A stretch of 64,000 nt of DNA, from contig JADJPR010000022.1 of the NCBI GenBank assembly GCA_016713135.1, positions 1-64,000 on the forward strand, read 5' to 3'. Below the pieces are notes generated by a model. That model made no database searches. It had not been told where the DNA came from and saw only the letters and a program-made list of their open reading frames with translations. This DNA comes from Rhodanobacteraceae bacterium (GTDB lineage Bacteria; Pseudomonadota; Gammaproteobacteria; Xanthomonadales; SZUA-5). Of the stretch, positions 45,378-53,227 are shown piece by piece; position 1 is the stretch's first letter, and each line of letters starts with the position of its first letter. The position numbers and the translations under genes are program-made.

Positions 45378-46183
45378 AGAAGCTCCCGTTTGCAGTCGCA
45401 GGCGCGCTGCTGTTCATTTTGGCTGGTTGCGGCGGCGGCGATGTGCCCGCCGACACACGCCTGGTAAGGCTGGACGGCGACAGCAGCAGCCTGAAGGTGA
45501 ACGGAGAGGCGATTCCGGAGGCGCTGGTGCAGGCCTACGCGCGCAAGCGCGGCTGGGAACTGCGCGACCCGGGTCAGCGTGAACAGGCTTACGATCAGTT
45601 GGCCGAGTTGCTCGCGGTGGCTATGGAAGCGCGCAAGCAGGGCATGCTCGACGATGCCCAGGTCCTCGCTGACCTGGAACTCGAGCGACTGAATCGCCTG
45701 AGCGGCTTGATGATCGAGCGTGGAACGCAGCCGGTGAGGGAAGAGGACCTGCGCGCCGCCTATGACCAGGAACTAGCCACCACTGGCGCCGAGGAAATGC
45801 TGGTTGCGCATATCCTGGTCGACAGTGCCGAACGCGCACAGCAGGTGCTGGCCGCGCTCCAGTCCGGCAGCAGTTTCGACGAACTCATCACGGCGCAGGC
45901 TGGGCAGCCGGGCGTTCGCGATGCCAAGGATCTGGGCTGGGTTCGTCGTACCCAGTTGCCTGCGGCGCTGGTGGATGCGCTGTCCGCGTTGGCGCCGGGC
46001 GCCTACACGCCGCAGCCGATCGCGAGCGAATTCGGTTTCCATGTGGCGCTGCTGCGTTCCAAGCGTCCGTTCAACGCGCCGCCCTTCGAGCAGGTGCGCG
46101 AGGGCATTCGCAGCTCGCTGGTGCGCAAGCGTGCCCTGGATCTGGGCCGGCAGATCAAGGAGCAGGCAAGGATCGAACGCTGA
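45374..46183 (+). CDS. parvulin-type peptidyl-prolyl isomerase lipoprotein
   Basis: 269 residues. The lipoprotein signal MKKLPFAVAGALLFILAGCG has lipobox LAGC with Cys at residue 19. A helical N-terminal chaperone-like part (residues 40-120, LVQAYARKRGWELRDPGQRE) precedes a PpiC/rotamase domain with VAHILVDSAERAQQVLAAL, GSSFDELITAQ, LGWVRRTQLPAALVDALSAL and IASEFGFHVALLRSKRP. It resembles PrsA/PpiD/SurA-like folding factors and probably helps fold envelope proteins at the outer face of a membrane. It is coupled to the BolA-family gene. Confidence 0.88.
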   Translation: MKKLPFAVAGALLFILAGCGGGDVPADTRLVRLDGDSSSLKVNGEAIPEALVQAYARKRGWELRDPGQREQAYDQLAELLAVAMEARKQGMLDDAQVLADLELERLNRLSGLMIERGTQPVREEDLRAAYDQELATTGAEEMLVAHILVDSAERAQQVLAALQSGSSFDELITAQAGQPGVRDAKDLGWVRRTQLPAALVDALSALAPGAYTPQPIASEFGFHVALLRSKRPFNAPPFEQVREGIRSSLVRKRALDLGRQIKEQARIER

Positions 46184-46258
46184 GAGCGGTCCCAACGGCA
46201 CATTGGCAGGTGGTGATGGTCCTTGCTAACCTGCGGCGAACATCATCTGAAGGCAGTC

Positions 46259-46876
46259 ATGCAACCATCCCTGGAAAGCGCGTTGAGCCGTTGGCGCGTC
46301 GGAGCCTCGCGCAACTGGCTGTTCTTTCGTCAATGGTTGCGTGCGCCACTGACCACTGCCTCGGTGGTGCCGAGCAGCCCGCGTCTTGGGCGGGCGATGG
46401 CACAGGCGCTGCCCGCGGGTGTCGGGCGGGTGGTCGAGTTGGGGGCCGGGACCGGCGCTATCACGCGCGAATTGCTGCGCCACCGTGTGCGTCCGGAAAA
46501 TCTGCTCGTACTCGAGCTGAACCCGGAACTGCACGACGATCTGCGCATCGCATTTCCGCGCTGTCCGGTGGTGTGTGGCGATGCCCGCGACCTGCCACGG
46601 ATCTTGTCGGGCATCGACGGTTTCGACTCGGGAATGGTCGATGCAGTCGTCAGCTCCCTGGGTTTCCTCTCCATGCCGCCGATACTGGTGGAACAGATCG
46701 TTGCAGCAGCCTTCGATTGCCTGCCCGCGGATGGGATGATGGTGCAGTTCACTTACGGGCCGAAGTGCCCGGTGCCCGCTGCAACCTTGCAGCGGATCGG
46801 GTTGACCTCGCAGCGGGTCGACTTCACGCTGATGAATCTTCCGCCCGCTTCGGTGTACGTGCTGCGACGAATCTGA
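46259..46876 (+). CDS. SAM-dependent methyltransferase, phospholipid N-methyltransferase (PmtA)-like
   Basis: 205 residues. WLFFRQWLRAPLTTASVVPS is the amphipathic lead-in typical of PmtA-like lipid methyltransferases. SAM motif I is VVELGAGTGAITRELL, followed by VLELNPELHDDLRIAFPRCP, VCGDARDLPRIL, and AVVSSLGFLSMPPILVEQIV, then a FTYGPKCPVP block typical of PmtA/Erm-like lipid methyltransferases. It may methylate phosphatidylethanolamine, but substrate assignment is inference. It stands alone, 75 bases after the isomerase gene and convergent with the PhnD-like gene. Confidence 0.75.
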   Translation: MQPSLESALSRWRVGASRNWLFFRQWLRAPLTTASVVPSSPRLGRAMAQALPAGVGRVVELGAGTGAITRELLRHRVRPENLLVLELNPELHDDLRIAFPRCPVVCGDARDLPRILSGIDGFDSGMVDAVVSSLGFLSMPPILVEQIVAAAFDCLPADGMMVQFTYGPKCPVPAATLQRIGLTSQRVDFTLMNLPPASVYVLRRI

Positions 46877-46903
46877 TGCGCGGCCCGGCTCTCGCGCGCG
46901 ACT

Positions 46904-47734
46904 TCAGCGCTTGTTGTAGCCGTAGAAGTTCTTGAGCATCAGTTCCGAGCCCTTGTACTCCGAGGCTGCCGCTTCGACGAACTGCTGCATGCCCAGCTCG
47001 TTCAGCACCTCGTACAGGTTCTGGTCCTCGTGGAGCTTGAGCAGCGCCTCCCGGACCGCCGTCTTCACCTCGTCAGGGACATCCGGTGAGGCGGATACGG
47101 CCGGCCCGGGGAATTCGCGCGTGGTGATCACGGGGATCAGATTCGGATACTGATCGCGCAGCCAGGTGGGCACCATCGCCGCATCCGCCTCGCCAGCGAA
47201 AACGATTTCCACGGTGTCGCGCCATGAGGTCGCCAGAGAGCGCAGGTCCGGTTGTTGCATCGGGTTCGGGAAGTACTCGAGCAACAGCGCAAAACCCAGA
47301 TTCGGCGCCGGCATGGTGACCGTGCTGCGGGCAACAAAGGCCTGCACGTTGCCTTCGGCGACGTCTTCCTGGGTCAGCAGCGAGTAGCTCGACGGAATCG
47401 ACGACTTGACGATCGGGACGTATCCGTAGCGCTGGATCCGGAAATCCGTGAAGTGCGCCTCGTCGAAAACGAAGTGCAGATCCTTGCGGTTGCGGAGGTC
47501 GTTCCAGTAGAAGGCGTAGTTTCGCGCGACCACAAGCTTGAATGTCTGCCCAGTGCTGGCATTGAGGTAGTTGATCAGGGGTTCGTATACCTCGCGGGCG
47601 CGCTCGGGGGTGTACACCGGCTCCACCGCGAAGTTGTAGTCAGCCGCTGATGCCGGAATGGCGAGGGAGCAGCCGGCAAGCGCCAGCCCGATCCCGATTG
47701 CCTTGAACAGACCGCCGCGTTGCTTGTGGGACAT
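46904..47734 (-). CDS. orphan PhnD-like periplasmic phosphate/phosphonate-type binding protein
   Basis: 276 residues with a signal peptide (IGIGLALAGCSLAIPASA). The PhnD-like fold is shown by YNFAVEPVYTPERAREVYEP, LINYLNASTGQTFKLVVA, a central VFDEAHFTDFRIQRYGYVPI and AGEADAAMVPTWLRDQYPNL. No phnC or phnE transporter genes are near, so it may feed a distant permease or act as a sensor input; such solo PhnD proteins are often linked to phosphite or oxyanion sensing. It follows ygfZ by 29 bases on the same strand and is likely co-transcribed with it. Confidence 0.85.
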   Translation of the reverse strand: MSHKQRGGLFKAIGIGLALAGCSLAIPASAADYNFAVEPVYTPERAREVYEPLINYLNASTGQTFKLVVARNYAFYWNDLRNRKDLHFVFDEAHFTDFRIQRYGYVPIVKSSIPSSYSLLTQEDVAEGNVQAFVARSTVTMPAPNLGFALLLEYFPNPMQQPDLRSLATSWRDTVEIVFAGEADAAMVPTWLRDQYPNLIPVITTREFPGPAVSASPDVPDEVKTAVREALLKLHEDQNLYEVLNELGMQQFVEAAASEYKGSELMLKNFYGYNKR

Positions 47735-47763
47735 GGTGCATCTCCCCCTGGAAGACAACTCGG

Positions 47764-48651
47764 TCATACCACTTTCGATAGCGAAACGCTATGCGCTGGA
47801 TGGGGGGTGCAGCTTCCATTCAGTGATATGTCGCCGATCGTTTCACTGACGTCGCTTTCGATGACGAATGTTGCGATGTTGGCGCCGTCCGGAGTGTGCA
47901 AGGGCGCCCCTTTGGTCGCCGATTCGAGCAGTACTGCAAGGCCTGCGCCCGCCGAATCCGACGCGATCAGTGTCCCCGAGGCGGCCTCACTGTCGCCAGG
48001 GACCAACTCACTGCCAACCAGCGACTGCGTGGCTGCCCCCGCTCGCACGCGCGCCAGTCGCCGCTTGCTGCGACCGAGGTAGTGCGTGCGCGCGATCACT
48101 TCCTGCCCCGGGTAGCAGCCCTTGCGCAGCGAGAAGGCATTCAGGCGATCCAGGGCGAGCATCTGTGGCAAGAAGCGTTCGCTGGTCGCCGGCAGCAACC
48201 AGGGAATCCCGAGTGCCACTTGCTCGTCCCACAGGTCGATGGGTAATGGCGGCGCTGTAGTGCTCGCAGGCAGGGTGCGGACGCGCCAGCAGAATGCGGC
48301 GTGCTGCCAGGTGCGGGCATCGGCAGCGCGGGTCGAATCTCCGGCGTCCGCGGCGATCTCGGCGTCTGCAAGAGCGAGCGTGCAGCGCGCGCGCAGGCGG
48401 TAGCGCTGCAGTCGCTCCAGCACCGGTTGCGCCAGCGCCTGCGGCAACAACAGGCGGAACTCGTCGTCGCCGGTGCGCGCGAGCAGCAGCAGCGCCTGCA
48501 ACCGTCCATCGGCGCCGCAGTATCCGGCGAACTGGCAGGCGCCCGTGGCCAGCGACTTGACGTCGCTCGTCAGTTGCGAGTGCAGGAAGCTGCCGGCATC
48601 GCTGCCGTGCACGAGGATTTCAGCAAATCGTGGCGTCTGCATGACCGACAT
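47764..48651 (-). CDS. ygfZ: folate-binding YgfZ-family protein (Fe-S enzyme maintenance)
   Basis: A T-protein-like (GcvT fold) folate-binding protein that supports certain Fe-S enzymes; about 295 residues. The signature KGCYPGQEVIARTHYLGRSK, with its essential Cys, is present near residue 185. The N-terminal fold has FLHSQLTSDVKSLATGACQF and GYCGADGRLQALLLLA, as in YgfZ. The start could be ATG 48651 or ATG 48642 (MQTPRF); the first is used. It is divergent from the SDH assembly factor gene by only 36 bases, fitting its link to Fe-S enzymes such as succinate dehydrogenase. Confidence 0.9.
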   Translation of the reverse strand: MSVMQTPRFAEILVHGSDAGSFLHSQLTSDVKSLATGACQFAGYCGADGRLQALLLLARTGDDEFRLLLPQALAQPVLERLQRYRLRARCTLALADAEIAADAGDSTRAADARTWQHAAFCWRVRTLPASTTAPPLPIDLWDEQVALGIPWLLPATSERFLPQMLALDRLNAFSLRKGCYPGQEVIARTHYLGRSKRRLARVRAGAATQSLVGSELVPGDSEAASGTLIASDSAGAGLAVLLESATKGAPLHTPDGANIATFVIESDVSETIGDISLNGSCTPHPAHSVSLSKVV

Positions 48652-48687
48652 TGCAGTAGTCTTCGACTGGGACACCGGAGCATACGG

Positions 48688-48864
48688 ATGACCGCATCGA
48701 CCGATCCAACGCCGGCTGACGGCGAACATCCTGGGTACACCCGGGAACCCGCGCCCGATGTGCCGCTGACACAGGGGCGTGTGCGGGAGTTTGGTGGCCG
48801 AGCGGGTCCCGATCCGACCCGCTACGGCGACTGGGAGAAGAATGGTCGTTGCATCGACTTTTGA
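48688..48864 (+). CDS. SDH assembly factor 4-like protein (DUF1674)
   Basis: 58 residues. The C-terminal half reads EFGGRAGPDPTRYGDWEKNG then RCIDF, the DUF1674/SDHAF4 signature (EFGGPxGPEPTRYGDWE-xGRxxDF). SDHAF4 helps flavinated SdhA mature and shields it from harmful reactions before it joins SdhB. It sits directly upstream of sdhCDAB, as in other proteobacteria, supporting the assignment. The N-terminal 30 residues are Pro/Asp-rich and probably disordered. ATG 48688. Confidence 0.88.
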   Translation: MTASTDPTPADGEHPGYTREPAPDVPLTQGRVREFGGRAGPDPTRYGDWEKNGRCIDF

Positions 48865-48898
48865 CGCATCGTCGTCGTAACGCTATACCGCGTCTCGG

Positions 48899-48939
48899 GC
48901 CGGCAGACTGCCGGCAACGATGGCCCGGCAACTGCCGGG
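48899..48939 (+). promoter_or_regulatory. two short hairpins in the leader of sdhC
   Basis: GCCGGCA-GAC-TGCCGGC at 48899-48915 and CCCGGCA-AC-TGCCGGG at 48924-48939 are consecutive perfect stems with the same GGCA core. They lie 21-62 bases before the sdhC start. A role in transcript processing or attenuation between the DUF1674 gene and sdhC is possible but not shown. Confidence 0.35.
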
Positions 48940-48960
48940 TCAAAGCCTCGGGGATACAGG

Positions 48961-49341
48961 ATGGCCACTCGCTCGCGTCCGCTCTCACCGCACCTGCAGG
49001 TCTACCGTCCGCAGCTGACTTCGGTGTTGTCGATCACCCATCGCGCCACCGGCGTGGCGCTCGCTGCGGTCTCGCTCGCGCTCATCTGGGGTCTGGTGGC
49101 GCTCGCCATCGGACGCGAGACCTTCGAGCATTTCATGACCTGTGTGGACGGCAAGCTGGGCCGGCTGCTCACCGGCGCCTTCGTGTTCTGCCTGATCTAC
49201 CACCTGCTCAATGGCATCCGTCACCTGGCTTGGGACACCGGCTGGGGGCTCGACCTCAAGCGCGCTTATGCCACGGGCTGGTCGCTGGTCGTCCTGGCGC
49301 CGCTGCTGACGGCAGTCGCGTTGTGGTGCCTTTGGACCTGA
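48961..49341 (+). CDS. sdhC: succinate dehydrogenase cytochrome b556 subunit
   Basis: 126 residues with three transmembrane helices; the membrane anchor that binds haem b and quinone. The family start RPLSPHLQVYRPQLTSVLSI, THRATGVALA (SdhC motif with the quinone-site Ser/Arg region) and CLIYHLLNGIRHLAWDTGWG (haem-ligand His) are present. The gene is first of sdhCDAB. Confidence 0.95.
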   Translation: MATRSRPLSPHLQVYRPQLTSVLSITHRATGVALAAVSLALIWGLVALAIGRETFEHFMTCVDGKLGRLLTGAFVFCLIYHLLNGIRHLAWDTGWGLDLKRAYATGWSLVVLAPLLTAVALWCLWT

Positions 49342-49352
49342 GGAGCGCGTCC

Positions 49353-49748
49353 ATGACTGATTTCCGCACACAGCTCAAGATCGTCCGTGGTCACGGGTCG
49401 GCTCGCGAGGGCGCCGCGCACTGGTGGATGCAGCGAGTCTCCGCAGTGGCGTTGGTTCCCCTGTCGATCTGGTTCCTGACCTTTGCCGCCAGCGTCCACG
49501 GCGCTGACTACCTGGCCATCCGCTATGCGATCGGGCAGCCGCTGACGGCGGCGCTGATGCTGGCCTTCATCTGGGCGATGTTCTACCACGCCTATCTCGG
49601 CCTGCAGGTGGTGATCGAGGACTACATCCACCAGCGCGTGCTCGAAGTCGGGCTGCTGGTGGTCATCCGTCTCACATTTGCACTGGCAGTGATGGCTGGA
49701 ACGGTTGCCGTCATGCGTCTGGTCTTCCTTGCGGCTGAGCCACTATGA
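49353..49748 (+). CDS. sdhD: succinate dehydrogenase membrane anchor subunit
   Basis: 131 residues, three transmembrane helices. The N-terminal RGHGSAREGAAHWWMQRVSA is the SdhD signature (G-S-x-xxG-xxHWWxQR). AMFYHAYLGLQVVIEDYIHQ contains the haem-ligand His and the quinone-site DY. Its stop overlaps the sdhA start by ATGA. Confidence 0.95.
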   Translation: MTDFRTQLKIVRGHGSAREGAAHWWMQRVSAVALVPLSIWFLTFAASVHGADYLAIRYAIGQPLTAALMLAFIWAMFYHAYLGLQVVIEDYIHQRVLEVGLLVVIRLTFALAVMAGTVAVMRLVFLAAEPL

Positions 49749-51535
49749 GCGAGTCCTACAAGATTCAGCACCACCAGTACGACGTAGTCGTCGTCGGTGC
49801 CGGCGGCGCCGGCCTGCGCGCGACCATGGGCATGGCCGCCAAGGGCCTCGCCACCGCCTGCCTGACCAAGGTGTTCCCGACGCGCAGCCACACGGTGGCG
49901 GCGCAGGGCGGCATCAGTGCGGCGCTCGGCAACATGGGCGAGGACGACTGGCGCTTCCATTTCTACGACACCATCAAGGGTTCCGACTGGCTCGGGGACC
50001 AGGACGCCATCGAGTACATGTGCAAGGAAGCGATTCCGGCCATCATCGAACTCGAGCATTACGGTGTGCCGTTCTCGCGCACCGAGGACGGCCGGATCTA
50101 CCAGCGTCCGTTCGGCGGCATGACCACGCATTACGGCAAGGGCACCGCACAGCGCACCTGCGCCGCGGCGGACCGCACCGGGCACGCGATGCTGCACACG
50201 CTGTACCAGCAGTCGCTGAAGTTCGATGCGCGCTTCTACATCGAGTACTTCGCGCTCGACCTGATCATGGACGAGGATGGCGCCTGTCGCGGCGTGCTCG
50301 CCTGGGACCTGGCCGAAGGCACGCTGCACATGTTCCACGCGCACCAGGTGGTGCTGGCCACGGGTGGTTACGGCCGCTCCTACTTCTCCTGCACTTCGGC
50401 GCACACCTGCACCGGCGACGGCAACGGCATGGTGCTGCGCGCCGGCCTGCCGCTGCAGGACATGGAGTTCACCCAGTTCCACCCGACCGGCATCTACGGC
50501 GCCGGCTGCCTGATCACCGAAGGCGTGCGCGGCGAGGGTGGTTATCTCACCAACTCGAAGGGCGAGCGCTTCATGGAGCGGTACGCGCCCAACGCCAAGG
50601 ACCTCGCTTCGCGTGATGTGGTCAGCCGCGCGATGACGATGGAGATTCGCGATGGCCGCGGCGTCGGCAGCGAAGCGGACCACATCCACCTGCACCTGGA
50701 GCACCTCGGCCCCGAGGTGATCCACGAACGCCTGCCGGGTATCGCCGAGACCGCGCGGATCTTCGCCAACGTAGACGTCACGCGTGAGCCGATCCCGGTG
50801 CTTCCCACCGTGCACTACAACATGGGCGGCATCCAGACCAATGTGCACGGTGAGGTCGTCACCATCCGCAATGGCAATCCGGATGCGGTGGTCCCGGGCT
50901 TGATGGCGATCGGCGAGGCCGCCTGCGTCTCGGTGCATGGCGCCAACCGCCTGGGCTCCAATTCACTGCTGGACCTGGTGGTTTTCGGCCGCGCCGCGGC
51001 CAACCGCGCCGGCGAGGTGGTCAGGGCGTCGGCGCCGCACAAGAAGCTGCCGAATTCCGCCTACGACAAGGCGCTCGGCAACTTCGACCGCCTGCGCCAC
51101 GCCAAGGGCAGCACGCCGACCGCCGACATCCGCCTGGCCATGCAGAAGGCGATGCAGAACCACGCCGCGGTGTTCCGCACTGGCGAGTCGCTGCAGGAGG
51201 GTTGCCGCAAGGTCAGCGAGATCAACCGCAGCTTCAGCGACGTGCGTGTCTCGGACCGCTCGCTGGTGTGGAATTCGGACCTGGTGGAGACGCTGGAACT
51301 GCAGAACCTGCTGGGCTGCGCACTGGTGTCGATCCACTCTGCGGAGAACCGCAAGGAAAGCCGCGGGGCGCACGCGCGCGAGGACTACAAGGACCGCAAC
51401 GACGAGGAATGGCTGAAGCACACCCTGGCCTACGTCGACGAGGCCGGCAAGGTGAACTTCGACTACCGGCCGGTGCACCTGTACACGCTGACTGACGAAG
51501 TGGATCCGGTGCCGCCAAAGGCGCGGACGTATTGA
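49745..51535 (+). CDS. sdhA: succinate dehydrogenase flavoprotein subunit
   Basis: 596 residues. It oxidises succinate to fumarate on covalent FAD. The dinucleotide fold is YDVVVVGAGGAGLRATMGMA; the FAD-linked His lies in PTRSHTVAAQGGISAALGN. The catalytic region reads HPTGIYGAGCLITEGVRGEG with active-site His/Arg, and HGANRLGSNSLLDLVVFGRA follows. The C-terminal RGAHAREDYKDRNDEEWLKH is the usual end. No frame break over 1.8 kb. Confidence 0.97.
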   Translation: MSESYKIQHHQYDVVVVGAGGAGLRATMGMAAKGLATACLTKVFPTRSHTVAAQGGISAALGNMGEDDWRFHFYDTIKGSDWLGDQDAIEYMCKEAIPAIIELEHYGVPFSRTEDGRIYQRPFGGMTTHYGKGTAQRTCAAADRTGHAMLHTLYQQSLKFDARFYIEYFALDLIMDEDGACRGVLAWDLAEGTLHMFHAHQVVLATGGYGRSYFSCTSAHTCTGDGNGMVLRAGLPLQDMEFTQFHPTGIYGAGCLITEGVRGEGGYLTNSKGERFMERYAPNAKDLASRDVVSRAMTMEIRDGRGVGSEADHIHLHLEHLGPEVIHERLPGIAETARIFANVDVTREPIPVLPTVHYNMGGIQTNVHGEVVTIRNGNPDAVVPGLMAIGEAACVSVHGANRLGSNSLLDLVVFGRAAANRAGEVVRASAPHKKLPNSAYDKALGNFDRLRHAKGSTPTADIRLAMQKAMQNHAAVFRTGESLQEGCRKVSEINRSFSDVRVSDRSLVWNSDLVETLELQNLLGCALVSIHSAENRKESRGAHAREDYKDRNDEEWLKHTLAYVDEAGKVNFDYRPVHLYTLTDEVDPVPPKARTY

Positions 51536-51545
51536 TGTAGCGGTC

Positions 51546-51571
51546 AAAAGTGAAGAGTGAAAAGTGAAAGG
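51546..51571. repeat. GTGAAAA-type short tandem repeat between sdhA and sdhB
   Basis: AAAAGTGAAGAGTGAAAAGTGAAAGG contains three GTGAA(A/G)A-like units in the otherwise GC-rich 98-base sdhA-sdhB gap. A hairpin GCCGGTGC/GCACCGGC (51578-51585, 51592-51599) follows. The AT/purine-rich patch is unlike its surroundings. Confidence 0.6.
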
Positions 51572-51633
51572 ACGCGTGCCGGTGCTGGATGGCACCGGCC
51601 GATCCGGGCGCAGACTGCAAGGGGCACGATCCA

Positions 51634-52419
51634 ATGGCCGAATTCACGCTACCGAAGAACTCGAAGGTCCAGCAGGGCAAGCTCCACGCGGCCAAAGCCG
51701 CCGGCGGCAAGCTGCGACGCTTCAAGGTCTACCGCTTCGATCCGGACAGCGGCGCCAATCCGCGCACCGATACCTATGAGGTGGACCTGGCGTCGTGCGG
51801 GCCAATGGTTCTCGACGCGCTGATCAAGATCAAGAACGAGATCGACCCGACGCTGACCTTCCGCCGCTCGTGCCGCGAAGGCATCTGCGGCTCGTGCGCG
51901 ATGAATATCGACGGCACCAACACGCTCGCGTGCACCAAGGCCATCGACGAGGTCAAGGGCGAGGTCAAGATCTACCCGCTGCCACACATGCCGGTGGTCA
52001 AGGACCTGGTTCCGGACCTGTCCACCTTCTACGCGCAGTACGCTTCGATCCGCCCGTGGATCCGCACCCAGTCCTCGCCGCCGCCGGACCGCGAGCGCCT
52101 GCAGTCCCCGTCAGACCGCAAACTGCTCGACGGTCTGTACGAGTGCATCCTGTGCGCCTGCTGCAGCACGTCTTGCCCGAGCTACTGGTGGAATGGCGAC
52201 CGTTACCTCGGCCCGGCGATCCTGCTGCAGGCCTATCGCTGGATCATCGACAGCCGCGATGAGGACACCGGTGCGCGCCTGGACGATCTGGAAGATCCGT
52301 TCCGGCTGTATCGCTGTCACACCATCATGAACTGCACCAAGACCTGCCCGAAAGGGCTGAATCCGGCCAAGGCCATCGCCGAGATCAAGAAGGCAATGAT
52401 CGCGCGGCGGTCGCTGTAA
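51634..52419 (+). CDS. sdhB: succinate dehydrogenase iron-sulfur subunit
   Basis: 261 residues. Cysteines for all three clusters are visible: CREGICGSCAMNIDGTNTLAC for [2Fe-2S], CILCACCSTSCPSYWW for [4Fe-4S]/[3Fe-4S] and CHTIMNCTKTCPKGLNP for the remaining ligands. It passes electrons from SdhA to quinone. A start upstream is possible in frame, but ATG 51634 gives the normal N-terminus (MAEFTLPKNSKVQQGK). The gene is separated from sdhA by 98 bases. Confidence 0.97.
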   Translation: MAEFTLPKNSKVQQGKLHAAKAAGGKLRRFKVYRFDPDSGANPRTDTYEVDLASCGPMVLDALIKIKNEIDPTLTFRRSCREGICGSCAMNIDGTNTLACTKAIDEVKGEVKIYPLPHMPVVKDLVPDLSTFYAQYASIRPWIRTQSSPPPDRERLQSPSDRKLLDGLYECILCACCSTSCPSYWWNGDRYLGPAILLQAYRWIIDSRDEDTGARLDDLEDPFRLYRCHTIMNCTKTCPKGLNPAKAIAEIKKAMIARRSL

Positions 52420-52426
52420 CGCGCGG

Positions 52427-52555
52427 ATGTTCGCCAAGGGAATCGTGGTGTTCGTGGTCCTGGTTCTCAACGTCCTGACGTTGTGGCTGCTGTGGGCCTT
52501 GTTCACCGGGCGCATTTCCGCCTGGTTCCGCCGGAACTTCCGGCGGCCACAGTGA
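52427..52555 (+). CDS. 42-residue single-helix membrane protein between sdhB and sdhE
   Basis: ATG 52427, 7 bases after the sdhB stop, opens a 42-codon frame: MFAKGIVVFVVLVLNVLTLW followed by LLWALFTGRISAW and an Arg-rich end. Residues 5-26 form one clear transmembrane helix with a positively charged C-terminus, so the C-terminus should face the cytoplasm. Its TGA (52553-52555) overlaps the GTG start of sdhE (GTGA), the same tight coupling seen throughout this operon. I know no named family. The coupling is the main reason to call it a gene. Confidence 0.55.
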   Translation: MFAKGIVVFVVLVLNVLTLWLLWALFTGRISAWFRRNFRRPQ

Positions 52556-52815
52556 GCACGCAAGCGCCGGACGACGACGAGGCCAGCCTGCGCCGTCTGC
52601 GCTGGCAGTGCCGGCGGGGCATGAAGGAACTGGATTTCCTGCTGCTGCGCTGGCTGGATGCACACTTCATCGGGGCGTCAGCCTCGGACCGGCATAACTT
52701 CGAGCGTTTGCTGAAGGTCGAAGACGACCAGCTCTGGGCCTGGTTCGTCGGGCGCAGCCATTCTCAGGATCCGGAACTCGATGCCCTCGTCCAGCGCATA
52801 CGCGGCCCCGCTTGA
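52552..52815 (+). CDS. sdhE: succinate dehydrogenase assembly factor SdhE
   Basis: 87 residues. SdhE (SDHAF2/YgfY) promotes covalent FAD attachment to SdhA. RRLRWQCRRGMKELDFLLLR is the RGxxE-type motif (RRGMKELD) that contacts the flavoprotein, and FERLLKVEDDQLWAWFVGRS completes the five-helix fold. The start is the GTG at 52552 overlapping the 42-residue ORF; longer frames upstream lack family similarity. It overlaps the YgfX-like gene by 35 bases. Confidence 0.92.
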   Translation: MSTQAPDDDEASLRRLRWQCRRGMKELDFLLLRWLDAHFIGASASDRHNFERLLKVEDDQLWAWFVGRSHSQDPELDALVQRIRGPA

Positions 52816-53227
52816 CCTCGACCTGCGTCCCGGACGCATGGAAAACGCTGCGCGCTGGCTGATCCTGGCGCTGGCGCTGCTCGGGCTCGCGCAGGCAGAT
52901 CTGCCGCTGGAACTGCGGCTTCCGGCGGGTGTGCTCGCGATAGCCCTTGCCCTGCGCGACGCCCGCCGCGCAGCGCGCCGCCCCGCGAATCTGCGCTTGC
53001 ACGCGGACGGCAGCGTCGAATGCGCCAGCGGCGCAGGATGGCTTCCAGCCACGCTGCAGCAGTCGATCCAGTTCGCCGGTTGGCTGCAACTGCAGTGGGA
53101 TTGCGCAGGCACGGCGCACGCAGCCGTGCTGTTCCCGGACCGTATCGACGGCGCGACGCGCCAGCGCCTGCGCGTCTGGCTGGCGACCCACCGGCCGCTG
53201 CCGGCTGGCGTGGGTGTTGCCGCATGA
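52781..53227 (+). CDS. YgfX-like membrane protein
   Basis: 148 residues. LDLDLRPGRMENAARWLILA matches the start of YgfX proteins (LxLxPSR followed by helices). Two short hydrophobic helices (residues 25-58) follow, then a cytoplasmic beta-rich tail with LRLHADGSVECASGAGWLPA and RLRVWLATHRP, as in YgfX. YgfX is the genetic partner of SdhE (YgfY); the pair was also described as CptA-CptB. Start ATG 52781 keeps the conserved opening and overlaps sdhE. Its stop overlaps lolC (ATGA). Confidence 0.75.
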   Translation: MPSSSAYAAPLDLDLRPGRMENAARWLILALALLGLAQADLPLELRLPAGVLAIALALRDARRAARRPANLRLHADGSVECASGAGWLPATLQQSIQFAGWLQLQWDCAGTAHAAVLFPDRIDGATRQRLRVWLATHRPLPAGVGVAA

